DNA from: Neolentinus lepideus HHB14362 ss-1
Lineage: Eukaryota; Basidiomycota; Agaricomycetes; Gloeophyllales; Gloeophyllaceae
NCBI GenBank assembly: GCA_001632425.1
Contig: KV425554.1
Location: 170,634 to 234,633, forward strand
Length of the DNA stretch: 64,000 bases
Reading direction: 5' to 3'
Both the position numbers and the translations under genes were made by a program. Positions 14,099 to 25,563 of this stretch are shown in pieces. Within the stretch, counting starts at the first letter, position 1, and each line of letters starts with the position of its first letter. The notes under the pieces are model-generated. The model saw only the letters and a program-made list of their open reading frames with translations. It did not search any database and was not told the origin of the DNA.

Positions 14099-16233
14099 TC
14101 ACGCGTCCAATACAGTTTGCTTCATTTTGTGTATTTTTTCCCGTAGGCCAAACTTCGCGTCATGCAACTCCTGGGAAACGAAACTCATGAACGATGCATG
14201 AAACGACAGAGAAATCAGGATAACAGTACCATATTTGCCATCCGCTTAGCTACGGAGACGGCGTTCAGCTTCTCCAGTACTCGGCTCTCTGGCAAGACGA
14301 TCTCGGCAAGCTTCGTATCTAGAAAAGGACGATTTACTCGGACATGAGGGCGAATGCACTAACGAACATAGACGCACTAATCCGTTCCTCGACTTTCAGC
14401 ATCCGTTCCTCATCTCGCTCACTTACAAAGCTAACCGCAAGACCACCTCGACCAGCACGGGCCGTACGGCCAACTCGATGCGTATACTCTTCAGACTCCA
14501 CAGGCAAATCCCAGTTGATCACCATGGCAACGTCTGCAATATCAAGACCACGCGCTCCTACGTCTGTCGAAACAAGGACTGGAATAACATACGAGCGGAA
14601 CAACGATAGCGAGTTTAGCCGCTCTCGCTGGGTAAGCCGGGAATGCAATGCGGTGGCGCGAATGGAGAGTGTTCGGAGGAGAGAGGTGAGGTAGGCCGCG
14701 GTTCGCGGACGGTTGCAGAATATGATAGTGGGGGGAGGCTGTTCAGGCGCCTCTGGATCCTCAAGGGATGACTTAGCTCCACTTTGTGTCTTCTTCCGCT
14801 TCACCTTCTTGGAGGGGGGAGTAGCTTCCGGTGGGGCACGGCGCATGCGTGCAACGGTGTCGGGTGGATTGCAAAGAAGATCGAACAGATACGATTCTCG
14901 GACATGCGAAGGGACTAGGATATAGTACTGTTTCAAAGTCTCCACGGTTTCAACCCTAGCGTGCATGCTCAGTATTCATGGAGCGACCCCGTGGAAGCAA
15001 AAGATTTGAACATACGGAGCACTGATTCGATGCACGAATGGTTTCATCTTGCCAGGCCTCGGGGGTGCTTCTGCAAGTTTATCCACAGCAGAACTCCAAG
15101 TGGCTGTGAACAAGCATGTCTGTCGTCCGGAGGGAAGGAGTTTGAATAGGTACGAAAGTTCGGCTGCAAAAGTAGGGGTTAGAAGTCGGTCCGCTTCGTC
15201 GAGCACCTATGAAGCCCTGGTAAGATACGGAAAACAAGGAACGCCGAATAATTGCCCACAAGAAATTTGATTCGCGAAAGGTTCGATTCTCGACTGTTCG
15301 ACTTGAGCAAATCGACTATGCGGCCCGGCGTGGCAACCACGACATGGGGATGATTGCTCAGTTCCAAGGCCTGCGCCATCATATCCATACCGCCAACCAC
15401 TACTGCCGTGCGGAGATTGAGAAATGCCCCGAGCACAGCGAATTGCTCGGATATCTGGAAAGCAAGTTCGCTACCTTCACAAGTGAGATGTGGAAAGAAC
15501 ACGGAAGCTATACGACTAACCGAGTAGGGGTCAACACGAGTGCATATATGCCGTATGGATCCAGCGCAAGCTTTTGAAGAATAGGGAGGGCAAAAGCAAT
15601 AGTCTTCCCAGAGCCCGTCTTCGCATTGCCTATACAATCTCTGCCTTCCGATAGATGAGGGTGAGCTTCACGCAAGATAGAGTACTGTAGAAGATGCACC
15701 CGCCTTGTAGAAGAGGCGTTATGCAAGCAGCCTGAATTTCTGTTGGTATCCTAATCGACATTTGGGCAAGTGCATTCTGCAAGACCGAAGACACTCCGAG
15801 GGACGCGAAGGAAGCGGGAAGATCAGCAGATACAGTATCGGTATCTCGTCGCGGCTGCTTGGATTTTAATTTGGAAAACCTCGTTATTGTGGGGTTTGAA
15901 AGACTGTCTGCAAAGAATGTGTGACAAGGCATCAGGTGCGCAAAGCGAGATACAGTGAAAAAGTGGTGTTGCCGCACCATCTACATCCAAATCATACCCA
16001 GCTCCCATCCCATCATCTTTATCACTTGTCTCCTTTCCCTCCTGCACCCCGTTGTCACTGTTCTCTTCAAGGTCTGTGTCTTCACCGGCGGATTCCAAGT
16101 CAGAAACTTGAGGTTCATTCACGCTATCCAGGCTTGACACCGAGCTCTTTCGGGGACGCTTGTCTCTGTGGACGCCGCCATTGGTCATTCCTTCTATATC
16201 TGCTAGAGTTTTTCGCTTTGCATTAGAAATCAT
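14099..16233 (-). CDS. DBP8: DEAD-box ATP-dependent RNA helicase DBP8 (DDX49)
   Basis: DBP8 is a nucleolar RNA helicase needed for 18S rRNA maturation. The acidic, Ser-rich N-terminus (~90 residues) is followed by the Q-motif region ([20 protein letters not shown]), motif I AKTGSGKT, Ia LTPTR, Ib ATPGR, motif [10 protein letters not shown], motif III FTATWS, and in domain 2 [17 protein letters not shown] and [11 protein letters not shown]. An insertion of ~45 basic and Pro-rich residues lies between the start of domain 2 and IIFCN. Near the C-terminus, [24 protein letters not shown] and a last exon [11 protein letters not shown] match DBP8 rather than other DEAD proteins. The last coding exon is reached through an intron following AKRMANM. 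Without that splice the protein would end five residues later. Confidence 0.92.
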
Positions 16234-16770
16234 CTCTCCAAACGCCAGAGTCAGAGGGCGATCGAAAGGTGCTGCTGTGGCTGTGTCCCATCCGTCCGAC
16301 CAGGTCCCACTCTTTAAGGACCTGCAATATGTTGATCAAAATGTATTCCACGATTATCTTTTACCCCCATTTCGGCATTTTCACCAACATTTTTCATGGT
16401 ACAAAAGACTGCAACTCCCGCTGTGCGTGTGTGATGATTAAATTACCGGGTCGTCGATTTTTTCTAGCATATTGCTCAAATTGTATTTCGCACCCACGAC
16501 AAACGCCCGGCTAAATCACTGTGGTATATGTGGCGCAGTGCACTCGCTAGCGAAGCAGATCAACTGACATGACAACCTTCCGTTCATTATACCTACCTCG
16601 TAAAAAATGAAGCAAATATACACGACCAAGGGAACAATGAACCGATTTTACGGAGGTCCGCGACTAAACGACTGTTCATCCGCCCATCCGGAACACATTC
16701 AACGGCGCTTTTTACCAATTTCGCCGTCCCTATGTTTGGTCAGCTAGGGCGACATCAGCAGAGTGCGGAC
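16234..16770. other. intergenic region with dispersed repeat
   Basis: This lies between the DBP8 start and the ceramide synthase stop, so it holds the DBP8 promoter and the end of the upstream transcript. It contains copy B of the dispersed repeat. No gene is seen. Confidence 0.5.
16283..16430 (+). repeat. dispersed repeat, copy B
   Basis: Second copy of the sequence at 731-851. It has the same block order but ~25 extra bases near the 3' part. It sits within ~200 bases of the DBP8 start codon, so it may contribute to that promoter. Confidence 0.55.
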
Positions 16771-18014
16771 TCACTCTTCATCATCACTGCGCTCGTCCTC
16801 GGCGCCTTTGCCGGCAACCACACGCCAGGCTGTGCGACAGATCCTCCATGTCCAGAGCATTTGGAGCACCTGTGCACATAGCCATGTTAATCAAAGACAT
16901 GAAGAGAATTAAGCATGTTGGCTCACCTGCAACGCCACTAGCATTGATACGAAGCTTACATAGGTGCTGTACACGAAACGATGTCCTCGCTCCGGAGCCC
17001 AATCGAACTTGATGAGTCGTGTCATATCGTAATAAGTCGATCTGATGATATAAACAAATAACACGTGTCTGGTCGCAAACCAAGAGAGCATGAAGAACAC
17101 AAAGGTGGCGTCACACAAAGTAGACATCTCTAGATATCGGAACATTTTCGCAAGCTGTGACATCGGTCAATTTCAGACGTTTCGGCGAAGAAACATACGT
17201 ACCGGGAGGAAGATGTCACACCAATCCATGATAACCATTATCATGCAGCCGACCCGGGTGAAATTATAAAAGTAGCTCGTCCCTACAAGAGCGATAGTGA
17301 GGATGTGGTGGGTCATCATTTGCCAGTGATCCTTCCGGCGGGCCTCCGCATTGAGGATTAGTACTTGGTGGAGGTAGAACGCCGTCTGAATTAGATAGAA
17401 GGCCTTAACCTCGCCAGGTACCGGGATATTGGGATAGTTGAGCCAGACATGAGTGGGGTTGAGGACTTGTGTCCCAAGGTTCATGTGAACGTACTAGACC
17501 CTAATCAGAGCTGCGATAGAGAATGTAACGGACGACTCACCATGCCAAAACACCATGAGAAACCATAATACACGAAAGAATAGCCTTGCTCGGCAAACCG
17601 CAATACACTCCGATGAATTCTGCGTTCCTCCTTGCTTTTGAATGAAGGAGAAGAGAGCTGAGTAACATCCTGGACATTAACCGTTTGCATCGCCCCATTC
17701 CCCTTCTCATGCACACCGTTCCCGTTTAAACTCTGCTTTTCACTCTTGAGCACCGCCTTTTCTGGCGCCACATGTTTTCCCCTTGTCAATTTCCACCTCG
17801 CGAAGGGTTCAAAGACACCTAGTCTGACGGCGTCGCGGACTACCGCCATGACTGCGATGCATGTGATAATGAAACATGCATCTAAAGGTCCAGTTTTATA
17901 ATAAAAAGAGGTCGGGAAGGAGTCCGGGTCGACCGGTCTTTCCGTGGGGTACGAGAGGGTAAAGAATGGGACGAGAAAGGACGGAATCCACTGAGGCATT
18001 TGCTGGACATTCAT
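16771..18014 (-). CDS. LAG1: ceramide synthase (TLC domain, LAG1/LAC1 family)
   Basis: This is an ER membrane acyl-CoA:sphingoid-base N-acyltransferase. Four exons give ~370 residues. The TLC core carries the Lag1p motif, seen as WQMMTHHILTIALVGTSYFYNFTRVG followed by MDWCDIFLP. It includes the catalytic HH pair and the conserved acidic residues. Upstream are RSVLRFAEQGYSFVYYGFSWCFGM and VWLNYPNIPVPGEVKAFYL. Several transmembrane helices are evident, and the C-terminal tail is acidic (DERSDDEE). An in-frame ATG 36 bases further upstream (18050) is an alternative start. The gene is divergent from the U2B''-like gene. Confidence 0.92.
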
Positions 18015-18501
18015 GGTATGCGCGTGATTAATTGGTCTGATTCTTCCCAATCAATCGCGGACTAGCTGCGCAGTTCTCATATTGAATGAAATGAACTGTG
18101 ACATTAAGTGCCTGGTAGACTCACCGGTCCTGTAGTTTTTCTATGCTCTATAGGCAGTTGAAACGGGATTACTGATGCGTGAAAGCACGAGGGCCTTACC
18201 GCAGGGTATCGATGTTTCAGCTCCTAAGCGTATACGAAGACCGAAGTAGTGCAGAGATCGTGGCAACCCAGACAAGAGCCTTCTAGCGTGTTTGTTGCCC
18301 TAAGCTGCAAGCCCGAGTACAGACGCGTCCGCAACGTTCGAGTTGCTGGGACAATGTTGACGCGGGTTTCTGACCTGATTTTTCTGCTGAGCTGTGAACG
18401 CCACGAACGTGTCTTGTCGCGACGCGAAGTCAACAAGTCCTGCCAACGCCCGGAAATGGCCGGGCGAATCGGCGCTGAATTTCCCTACACTCTACGCGAC
18501 C
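18015..18501. promoter_or_regulatory. divergent promoter region (ceramide synthase / snRNP protein)
   Basis: These 487 bases separate two divergent housekeeping genes. The frame of the snRNP gene stays open upstream to 18394. I chose the ATG at 18502 because family similarity begins there. No factor sites are identified. Confidence 0.4.
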
Positions 18502-19447
18502 ATGAACACCACTCAACCCAACACCACACTCTACATCAACAATCTCAACGACAAGGTCAACAAGGAGGAGCTGCGACACCAGCTCTTTGCGCTGTTTACG
18601 ACGTATGGCAAAGTCATTGATGTTGTTGCCCAGAAGGGCCCGAAAATGCGCGGTCAGGCGTTTCTTGTTTTTGGCGATCTAGCGGGAGCCACTGCGGCCA
18701 TGCGCGCTTGCGAGGGTATAGTCTTTTATGACAAGCCTATCGTACGTCACCTTTGCATGGAGATCAAGGTCGGGCGGAGCTAAACGGTAGATAATGTTGC
18801 TCGTGCTGCAGCGTATCCATTATGCCAAAACAAAGTCATACGCTACCTTGCGCAGAGAGGATCCCAATTTCATTCCTCCAGCGGCCGCTGCGGTACATAA
18901 TGCAGGCGTGGCGGCGTCAGAGAAGCGGGCCAGAGACGACGATATGAATGTGGACGAAAGAGCCTCGAAGAAAGAGAGAGCAGACGATGAGGACGGCGAA
19001 GAGATGGAGATTGAAGACGATGAGGATGGCAGTCAGAGCAAGCAAGGTGAACTTTAACTTCCCTTAATGTTGGTATATCTTCTCAAAACCATTGTCCTCA
19101 CGAAAGCTGTTGCTCCAGCCGTCAATCTCCCCTCCGCGCGGCTACTCTGTACAAATCTGCCTCAAGAAGTCACAGACGACGTGTTATCTGTCCTCTTCCA
19201 GCAGTACGTGCTACCTGTCTTACTTGTCCCTATATGTCTTAGTTCCAATCGGCGATGTATGTTTGGCAGGTATCAAGGCTTCCAGTCCACCCGCGTGGTG
19301 CCCGCTCCTGAACCCAATGCTGCCGGGCAGAAGGTCAAGATGGCGCAGGTACTGTTCGACTCTCCAGAACTGTCATCTGTCGCGAAGGAAGCGTTGGATG
19401 GTTTCACCTTGAAGAAGGGCTGGGTTATGTCTGTCGCATACGTCTGA
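18502..19447 (+). CDS. U2B''/U1A-type spliceosomal RNA-binding protein
   Basis: Two RNA-recognition motifs flank an acidic/basic linker. RRM1 begins at residue ~8: TLYINNLNDKVNKEELRHQL is RNP2 and helix 1, and RGQAFLVFGD is RNP1. After PI-RIHYAKTKSYA comes a Glu/Asp/Lys-rich linker. RRM2 starts LLCTNLPQEVTDDVLSVLF and ends MSVAYV. This layout is that of SNRPA/SNRPB2, which bind stem-loops of U1 or U2 snRNA. Fungi usually keep one protein of this group and I cannot tell which snRNA it binds. Four exons splice in frame (18502-18741, 18812-19046, 19107-19203, 19270-19447). Confidence 0.9.
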
Positions 19448-19620
19448 TGTGTTGTAAGTGGTCGTTCTTGATCTCTCAATACATCTTGTACACTAGTGTT
19501 CAACGATACCAACTGAGCTGTCACATTATTCGGGGTTCGAGCTGATTAATCGATATAATTCACAAGACAGGTACCGGCGTAGTAATACAACACCACTGGT
19601 TTCATATGGCCACCGACACT

Positions 19621-20516
19621 TCAAGGCTTCATTCCCGCCAGGATGGCTTCAGCGAGAGGCTTGGCAGACGCGGGATTCTGGCCAGTGTAGAGGTGGCCAG
19701 AAATGACGAATTTAGGCTAGCAAAACAAAAAACAATTGAAGAGTGCGCCAGAATGCTAACAAGATGAAACTTACCTGCCAGGGCTCAGCAGCTTCATACT
19801 TCCCGCCGAGCGACTTGATCTTGTCCTCAAGGAGGAAAGGGACATCCTGCGAATATGCGTTGATAATCTTCGTGTTAGGCTGGAGGTATGTTACTGACCT
19901 TGACCTTGCCGACTGCTTCCTCTTCGGCGTTGGAGAAACCAGTGAAGGCTTTACCGTCGAAAATAGACTTGCCCTCAGAGTCCGTCGCGCCCACCAAGGC
20001 CCTTTGAGCGAAGTTTAATCACAAATGCACATCCAACCAAGGAGCAGCTCGACTTACGCAGGACCGTGGCAAACAGCGGAAGTGATCTTGCCTTTGCGAT
20101 AGAACTCACTGGCTAGTTTCACGTTGACGGGGTCGCTGGCGAGATCGATTACGGGTCCGTGACCACCGACGTAGAAGACGGCATCGTAGTCATCGACGTT
20201 GACGTCGGAGAGCTTCTTCGCACTTGCAAACTTCTTTTGTACCGTCTCGTCCATGAGGAACTTCTGGCTCTCGTCATCTTTGAACATCTGAACGCTGTCC
20301 TCGTCGACAGGCGGGTTAGCTCCGAGGGGAGCTGCGAAATCGATCGTAAAATGCGGTGAGAGGGTATAGTAGGGATGGGCTGCCTCGGGCAAGTACCAGC
20401 CCTAGAGCATTGTCAGAACTCGGCCATCTGATGGAAATCGGATTGGCACTGACGGTCTGAGCACCGGTCACAGTCTTGTTGCAGGAGGTGAAAACGAAGA
20501 GAATACGCTTGGACAT
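19621..20516 (-). CDS. DJ-1/PfpI family protein, Hsp31-like (glyoxalase III / chaperone)
   Basis: This is a class I glutamine-amidotransferase-like protein of ~235 residues in about five exons. It starts MSKRILFVFTSCNKT. The core has YDAVFYVGGHGPVIDL and the nucleophile elbow SAVCHGPA with the reactive cysteine, followed by GKAFTGFSNAEEEAVGK, and it closes with VISGHLYTGQNPASAK. Yeast Hsp31 and its relatives act as methylglyoxalase (D-lactate forming) and stress chaperone in the cytosol. The longer insertion before YDAVFYVGG is that of Hsp31 rather than of human DJ-1. It is convergent with the U2B''-like gene. Confidence 0.9.
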
Positions 20517-21158
20517 AGTGTGGTGGTTTAGAGTCTGTATGTTCTGTGAAGTTAAGTATGAGAGGCTTTCTGTCGCTTCTTTATATAGATCGCTAGCTGC
20601 TTTAGTCAGGATCTTGGATACATATATGACGCAAAGTAGGGGGAAAACAATACTCCTCCCAATCGGTCGACCGCATTTTCTGTCCCGTTAAATAACTAGT
20701 CGTGTATCCGCAGATATTATGGAATTCACAAGGTCCCTCGCCTTCCACACGTATTCGGGGAGGTCACGTACTTGCAATTGCGGTTCCTTGAGCGAAGAAA
20801 AGCGCCTATTAATGGTCACGAAAGCATTTTTAATCCGCTGAGATCTTATTAGATTGACCTGAAACGAAACTTGAAGGTGATACCGGTATTACCGAAACCG
20901 CCGTTCATGTTTGGGTGCTATGGTTCCGTCCCCGATCATACGTGACTAATCTGAGACGGATAGGGGTATATCCATAGTCGATATGTTGCCAGGCATTCCA
21001 GGTCTGGGCTGAAGACAAAGGTCAAGAGGAATATTGGCCTGCGACGTTGGGCATACATGATGATGACAGCTATGAGATTATACATTCACCGCCACCTCCG
21101 AGGTCACGGCTATCACCGGCGACGTTCACACACATCTCCTCCGGCGTTCATTCACTTA
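20517..21158. other. intergenic region upstream of the Hsp31-like gene
   Basis: Promoter side of the Hsp31-like gene. A TATATA-like stretch at about 20581-20587 lies ~65 bases upstream of its ATG. The region ends at the target-site duplication of the transposon described next. No gene is seen. Confidence 0.4.
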
Positions 21159-21614
21159 GGGCCTGTTCGGCAACGCGGGTTGGGTTGGGCTGGGCTGGGC
21201 TTGCCAAACAAGCCCACCCCAGCAGTCGCGCGAGACCCGGTGGCGCAAGATTCTCACGAGTAGTCACATCCTGTCACATCTAGTAAATTTGCTCTTCAGC
21301 ACTACAAATACAGTCCTATGGCAGCCCATAGGTCTCAGAAAAATCATCAAGCTAATTTTAATACCAGAAGTATATATGGCTTGACTACAGAATCCAGAAA
21401 TAGCGTGGTATATGTGAGCCATGCACTAGCACACGACGGAAGTCATGCTGAGTGTGGTTGTCACGGCTGTGACTTATGCAAGCCCAACCCGGTGCATCAC
21501 CGAACGCGGAGCTGGGCTGGCTTGGGCTCGGGCCGCGACGATGGGCCCGAAACGCCACAAATTCCCTTAAAGGGCAACCCCACCCCAAGCCCATGGGGTT
21601 TTCCGAACAGGCCC
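21159..21614. mobile_element. non-autonomous PIF/Harbinger-like DNA transposon (MITE), 456 bp
   Basis: The two ends are inverted repeats, GGGCCTGTTCGG on the left and its complement CCGAACAGGCCC on the right. They are flanked on both sides by TTA (21156-21158 and 21615-21617), the 3-bp TWA-type target duplication of PIF/Harbinger elements. Both subterminal regions are rich in GGGTT/GGGCT runs in inverted orientation. No transposase reading frame is present, so it depends on an enzyme encoded elsewhere. The right end is 45 bases from the MOB1 start codon. The matching ends and duplication suggest a fairly recent insertion. Confidence 0.8.
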
Positions 21615-21659
21615 TTAAACAGGATATTTCAGCCAGCCTGACCCTCCGGTCCTTTCATT

Positions 21660-22729
21660 ATGTCTTCGTTCTTTGGCCTGTAAGCCTTCCTCTAGCGATA
21701 TAAAGGCAGACCCGCGTACCTGACTTGTCTGCCAAGCGGAAAGACGCGTACGTTCAAACCTAGGAAGGACGTGCCGGAAGGTACCAAACAGTACCAGTTG
21801 CGCAAGTATGCTGAGGCGACACTGGTGAGTCTTCGGAGAATACAATAACATTGTACGATGCTTGAGAGAGTTTAGGGATCTGGTAATCTGCGATTAGCCG
21901 TTCAATTGCCGGAGGGAGAGGACGAGAACGAGTGGTTAGCGGTACATGGTGAGTACCTTACGTTGAAATCGGTTAGGTTTTCCAAACATCCTTCCTAGCC
22001 GTCGATTTCTTCAACCACCTTAACATGCTGTACGGTACCGTGACGGAGTTCTGTACGCCTCAAGAGGTGCGTCGTTCCCGCATACACCGGCAGCTCAGCT
22101 GATCGTGCGTCTTTAGTGTCCGATAATGTCTGCTGGTCCACGGTTCGTAGACGACGTGCGATGATCTCAACGTTCCATGACATTTACATAGATATGAATA
22201 CCTTTGGGAAGATGGCGTCCGCTACAGACGGCCGACGAAGTTGCCCGCCCCTGAGTACGTCGACGCGTTGATGAATTGGGCACAGGGAATTCTCGACGAT
22301 GAGACGATATTCCCGAACAAGATTGGTATGGTGTGGCATCATGTTTATATGTGTCGTATTATTGAACCATTTCAGGTGTGCCGTTCCCCAAGGGCTTTCG
22401 AGATACCATCCGCACCATCATCCGACGGCTCTTTCGTGTCTACGCACATTTATACAGCAACCATTTTGACCATATATGCGCGTTGGGGATAGAAGGTACA
22501 TAACTATACCGTATCTAATGCTGCGGTGCGTCTGAGATCCCTTCTAGCACATCTGAATACCAGCTACCGACATTTCTTCCTGTTCGTGCATGAGGTACGC
22601 AATGATTCCCGCCGCGATACACCCTGTTCAGCTGTTAATCGTCATTTGTAGTTTGATCTTATCGACAAGAAAGAGCTGGCACCGTTAGACGAACTAAACG
22701 ACGCGATCCTGGCCGAGGACAAGCGATGA
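21660..22729 (+). CDS. MOB1: MOB1 (Mps one binder kinase activator)
   Basis: MOB1 is the co-activator of NDR/LATS kinases (Dbf2/Sid2) in the mitotic exit/septation pathway. About eight exons give ~210 residues with KTRTFKPRKDVPEGTKQYQL, ATLGSGNLRLAVQLPEGED-NEWLAV, the zinc ligands in EFCTPQECPIM and in HLYSNHFDH, YEYLWEDG and FVHEFDLID. Two acceptors could end the first intron. The one giving a ~66-base intron yields MSSFFG-L-GKTRTF, which fits the family. The nearer one would make a 30-base intron and add eight residues. The transposon upstream leaves only 45 bases of native sequence before the ATG, so its promoter or leader must lie largely within the element. Confidence 0.93.
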
Positions 22730-23232
22730 CGGTCCATCAGTCGTTATCAGATCAGTATCAGTAGCAGATCAGTCTTCTCAGTTTTATTACGCCTTAGTAT
22801 CCCATACCCATCCATAATCACTCTCAGCAGAGTACTCGTGAACAGTGTTTTGACGTACGATCCTGTGGCGTAAAGGAACCTCGTTTGTATTGTTTTTGGG
22901 AACAAATTGCCAGTAATTACAGAGAAGCGTACATATCTCAGTTGCGTTTATATAGAGATTAAGGTTAGTGCTACAATGGACGTGCAAAGCTTGTATGACT
23001 GCGAAAACAGGGAGGGGACATGAGAAGAAATACGTGATCAAAAGGTCCAAGACAAGGAGAGCGATAGTATACAACTTCGCGAAGTTCGGGTCGGATCGTT
23101 GCTGATACTACTATACATTGAATTTGTGGCATGCGATATTACTAGAACGTCTATTCGGAGGACGGTTTGAGTCTGTGATTGATAGCGCCACGACATAGTG
23201 GATGAGGCTGTGGCATGTGGGGGCAGTGCAAT
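22730..23232. other. convergent intergenic region (MOB1 / BTB gene)
   Basis: Likely 3' untranslated sequence on both sides. The minus-strand frame at 22787-23074 has no recognisable features. No gene is called. Confidence 0.4.
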
Positions 23233-24442
23233 TCATTGCCCAATTAATCGGCTTACGCATTTAGATAGTCCGCTACAACCGCATATGTCAGATCCACCGA
23301 AAAAAGGGAATATAGTAGATGTGTTTACCTTGACAGCCGACCACTGCATTGTCAAACTTTTAATTCTCTCCTTCAAGGCTAGACGGCAATGATCGCAAGT
23401 TAGCTGATCCCCGAGGGGGCTCAATGCAACTTCGATGGTTGTCGTCGAAAGATCTGCAGAAAAATAGGTTAGCATCATATACTTGCTGATATGTCAACTA
23501 TATACCTGGTCTGGCGTCCCATGCAAGGTACGCGGCCGCCAGTGCCCAGGCTCTCGTCAACTTTTTCTGCTCTCCAGAGTCACACCACGCGGTAGGCCTG
23601 TGAGGCTCTGGAGGGGGAAGGAGGAGCCGCTTCAATGCATCAGCCCTCCCGAGATGTAGAAAGAACAAGCGTTTGAGGTATATCGGCCCCATGCGGATTG
23701 CCAGTTCGTCTGACATGGATGGCAACGACAACGACAAAAGATGTGCAGATATTGCCACCGCCAGTTCGTACAGATCGTGTTGTGCCGCGAGAGCGTACAG
23801 ACTGAGCGGCGCCAGGGGTGCGTGCAGGAGGAGATGTTGATACAACGGCAGCGTTGGTGTGATGTGCGGTCTTAACGGAATACCGTAGACAGACATAGCG
23901 GTAACTGCGGCTTCGAGCTCAGGAAATGTAGGAGAGTAATGGACGCAGGACATGTGGTAGACGGTGTGGAGAATAACATTGAGGACGGGAGATGGTTCGG
24001 GTATGCCCAGTACAGGCCCGACATCACTGCTGTCTTCTCTCGGAGTGGCTGGAAGTTGAGAGTTAAATCCATTCTCTGACGCTGTTAGTAGCCTATGGGT
24101 GTGAACATAGAAAAAGACGGTGTCCGAGGAGAGAAGGATTAAGTCGGGTGGAAGAGGATCAACACTGGCTCCGGGAAAGAAAGTAGTAGACACGGAAACA
24201 ATGGTGGTGTCCGGAGTGTCGTCGTCGGCTGGAGTGGCGGTCTGAGAAGCCTTTCGATTTCAAGTCATTGGGATGAAAAGGACGCGTCCATTGCGGAAGT
24301 GGTGACGCACCGGGGGAGTAAGGACCTGCGACGATGGCCCGGGTGGCACGACACGCTCGGCTACGGGTTTGGGATCGGCTGCAGGAAACACATCTGTTTC
24401 CGAGACGTATTGCATGACATTCTCCCAGTCACCGGATTCCAT
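23233..24442 (-). CDS. BTB/POZ-like domain protein (basidiomycete family)
   Basis: Three exons give ~340 residues. After a Pro/Thr-rich N-terminus (MESGDWENVMQYVSETDVFP) comes VSTTFFPGASVDPLPPDLILLSSDTVFFYVHTHRLL. This is the atypical BTB fold start seen in a large family of mushroom proteins. A helical region and a C-terminal CDHCRLALKERIKSLTMQWSAVK follow. Exon 1 is joined to exon 2 by a 57-base intron with a GTGCGT donor. The 3' end is less certain. If the GTAAAC after the AVK codons is a donor, the last ~30 residues given here would be replaced. Function is unknown; relatives may be adaptors or transcription-associated proteins. Confidence 0.75.
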
Positions 24443-24888
24443 CTCGGGCTGGCACCCAAGGAGAGCGGTCTAGTCCAGGGCGCGCACTCTTCGCGCCGTT
24501 GACGTTCAGGAGACGTGTTACAACAAATGGTATTACAGCGAACGCACCCGGAGACCGAGCGCTGAAATTTGAAATCTTGTGTAGCTGCAGCAGTAACCGT
24601 CTGTGTTTTTGCAGCCACCAGGCGCGGTGAATTCTCGCTCCCCGTGAGAATTTTAGGCGTTTACGGACTTGATGGCCCTCCTACATACTAGGCCCCTCTA
24701 GACGCTTGGTCTCGAATAACTACATCTAGAAGACCAGCGCTCTTCCGTTACGATCTCGTCCACCATCTTCTCTGATTTACCTTTATAAAGCTTGCAATGA
24801 CGAGATACGGACCGGAGGGGTCTTGTCCCTAGGAGGAATTCGTTGACTGGCCTAGGATGAAGCAGAAAATGCCAGCCGGTACTGTGAC
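24443..24888. other. intergenic region upstream of the BTB gene
   Basis: Holds the BTB promoter. No gene or recognised element is seen before the inverted repeat at 24889. Confidence 0.4.
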
Positions 24889-25001
24889 AAGATACAATGT
24901 ACTGCGGCTGAACAGGTCATATGTACAGGGTGGAGTCGATATGACTCTTATCGACTCCACATTGTACATATGACCTGTTCTGTCATGGTACATTGTATCT
25001 T
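24889..25001. repeat. 113-nt imperfect inverted repeat (hairpin)
   Basis: Two 53-base arms (24889-24941 and 24949-25001) are separated by a 7-base loop. They pair in perfect runs of 14, 17 and 12 bp, broken only by symmetric 7x7 and 3x3 internal mismatches. Equal-sized internal loops and a tiny terminal loop resemble a small-RNA precursor, but a foldback element or a paired regulatory site is also possible. There is no coding sequence. Confidence 0.85.
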
Positions 25002-25563
25002 AAGACATGTTAGATTCATTGCTGTGTACACTGCCTCAAACCACGCGTGTTCGGTGGGGTTACCCGGCAAATAGTAGCAGGCTGTCTCAAGATTGCATTG
25101 GCATCAATTCAGAAGTACATAGAATTCCCGCTAACCTTACGCAGAGGTCGAGCAAGGTCTGCCTGATCTATTTCGAATCCCTGAGTATGGACAAAAACGT
25201 CTCCGAGGGTACAAACGGACTCAAATGGTGCTACCAACAGAATTGTGCTGTTTTAGTCTCTGATATGATCAAAGGGGAGGTCAGGTGAATGTATTCTATA
25301 TAGCTAAGAGGGCACCGAATCTTAATATTTGTTGTCGAGAAACCATCAAGCCCATTCAATTCGGCGCAGTGCAAGACTTCAGGCTTCAAGCTTCAAGTGA
25401 TATTGACAGGTGAGTAGGGAAGCTCGAGTTTTGTCAAGGTAGCGGCTCCTGTAGTGCTCGCACGGCCTTACGCTTTATTTGTCTAAGTTCGAACGACAGA
25501 TCTGCGCAGAACCGTGGCACGTGCGTAAACGTGGTTAGGGTTAACAATACCGACAAACTATAA
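25002..25563. other. intergenic region
   Basis: A 93-codon plus-strand frame at 25007-25288 begins right after the hairpin but shows no known motif. I see no supportable gene. Confidence 0.4.

Noticed and set aside
13761..14102. 113-codon minus-strand frame with hydrophobic residues
   Set aside because: It overlaps the last DBP8 exon in another frame and has no known similarity.
15282..15299. GGTTCGATTCTC resembling a tRNA B-box
   Set aside because: It lies in the DBP8 gene, and no cloverleaf could be formed around it.
22787..23074. 95-codon minus-strand frame
   Set aside because: It is in the 3' flank of MOB1 and has no conserved features.
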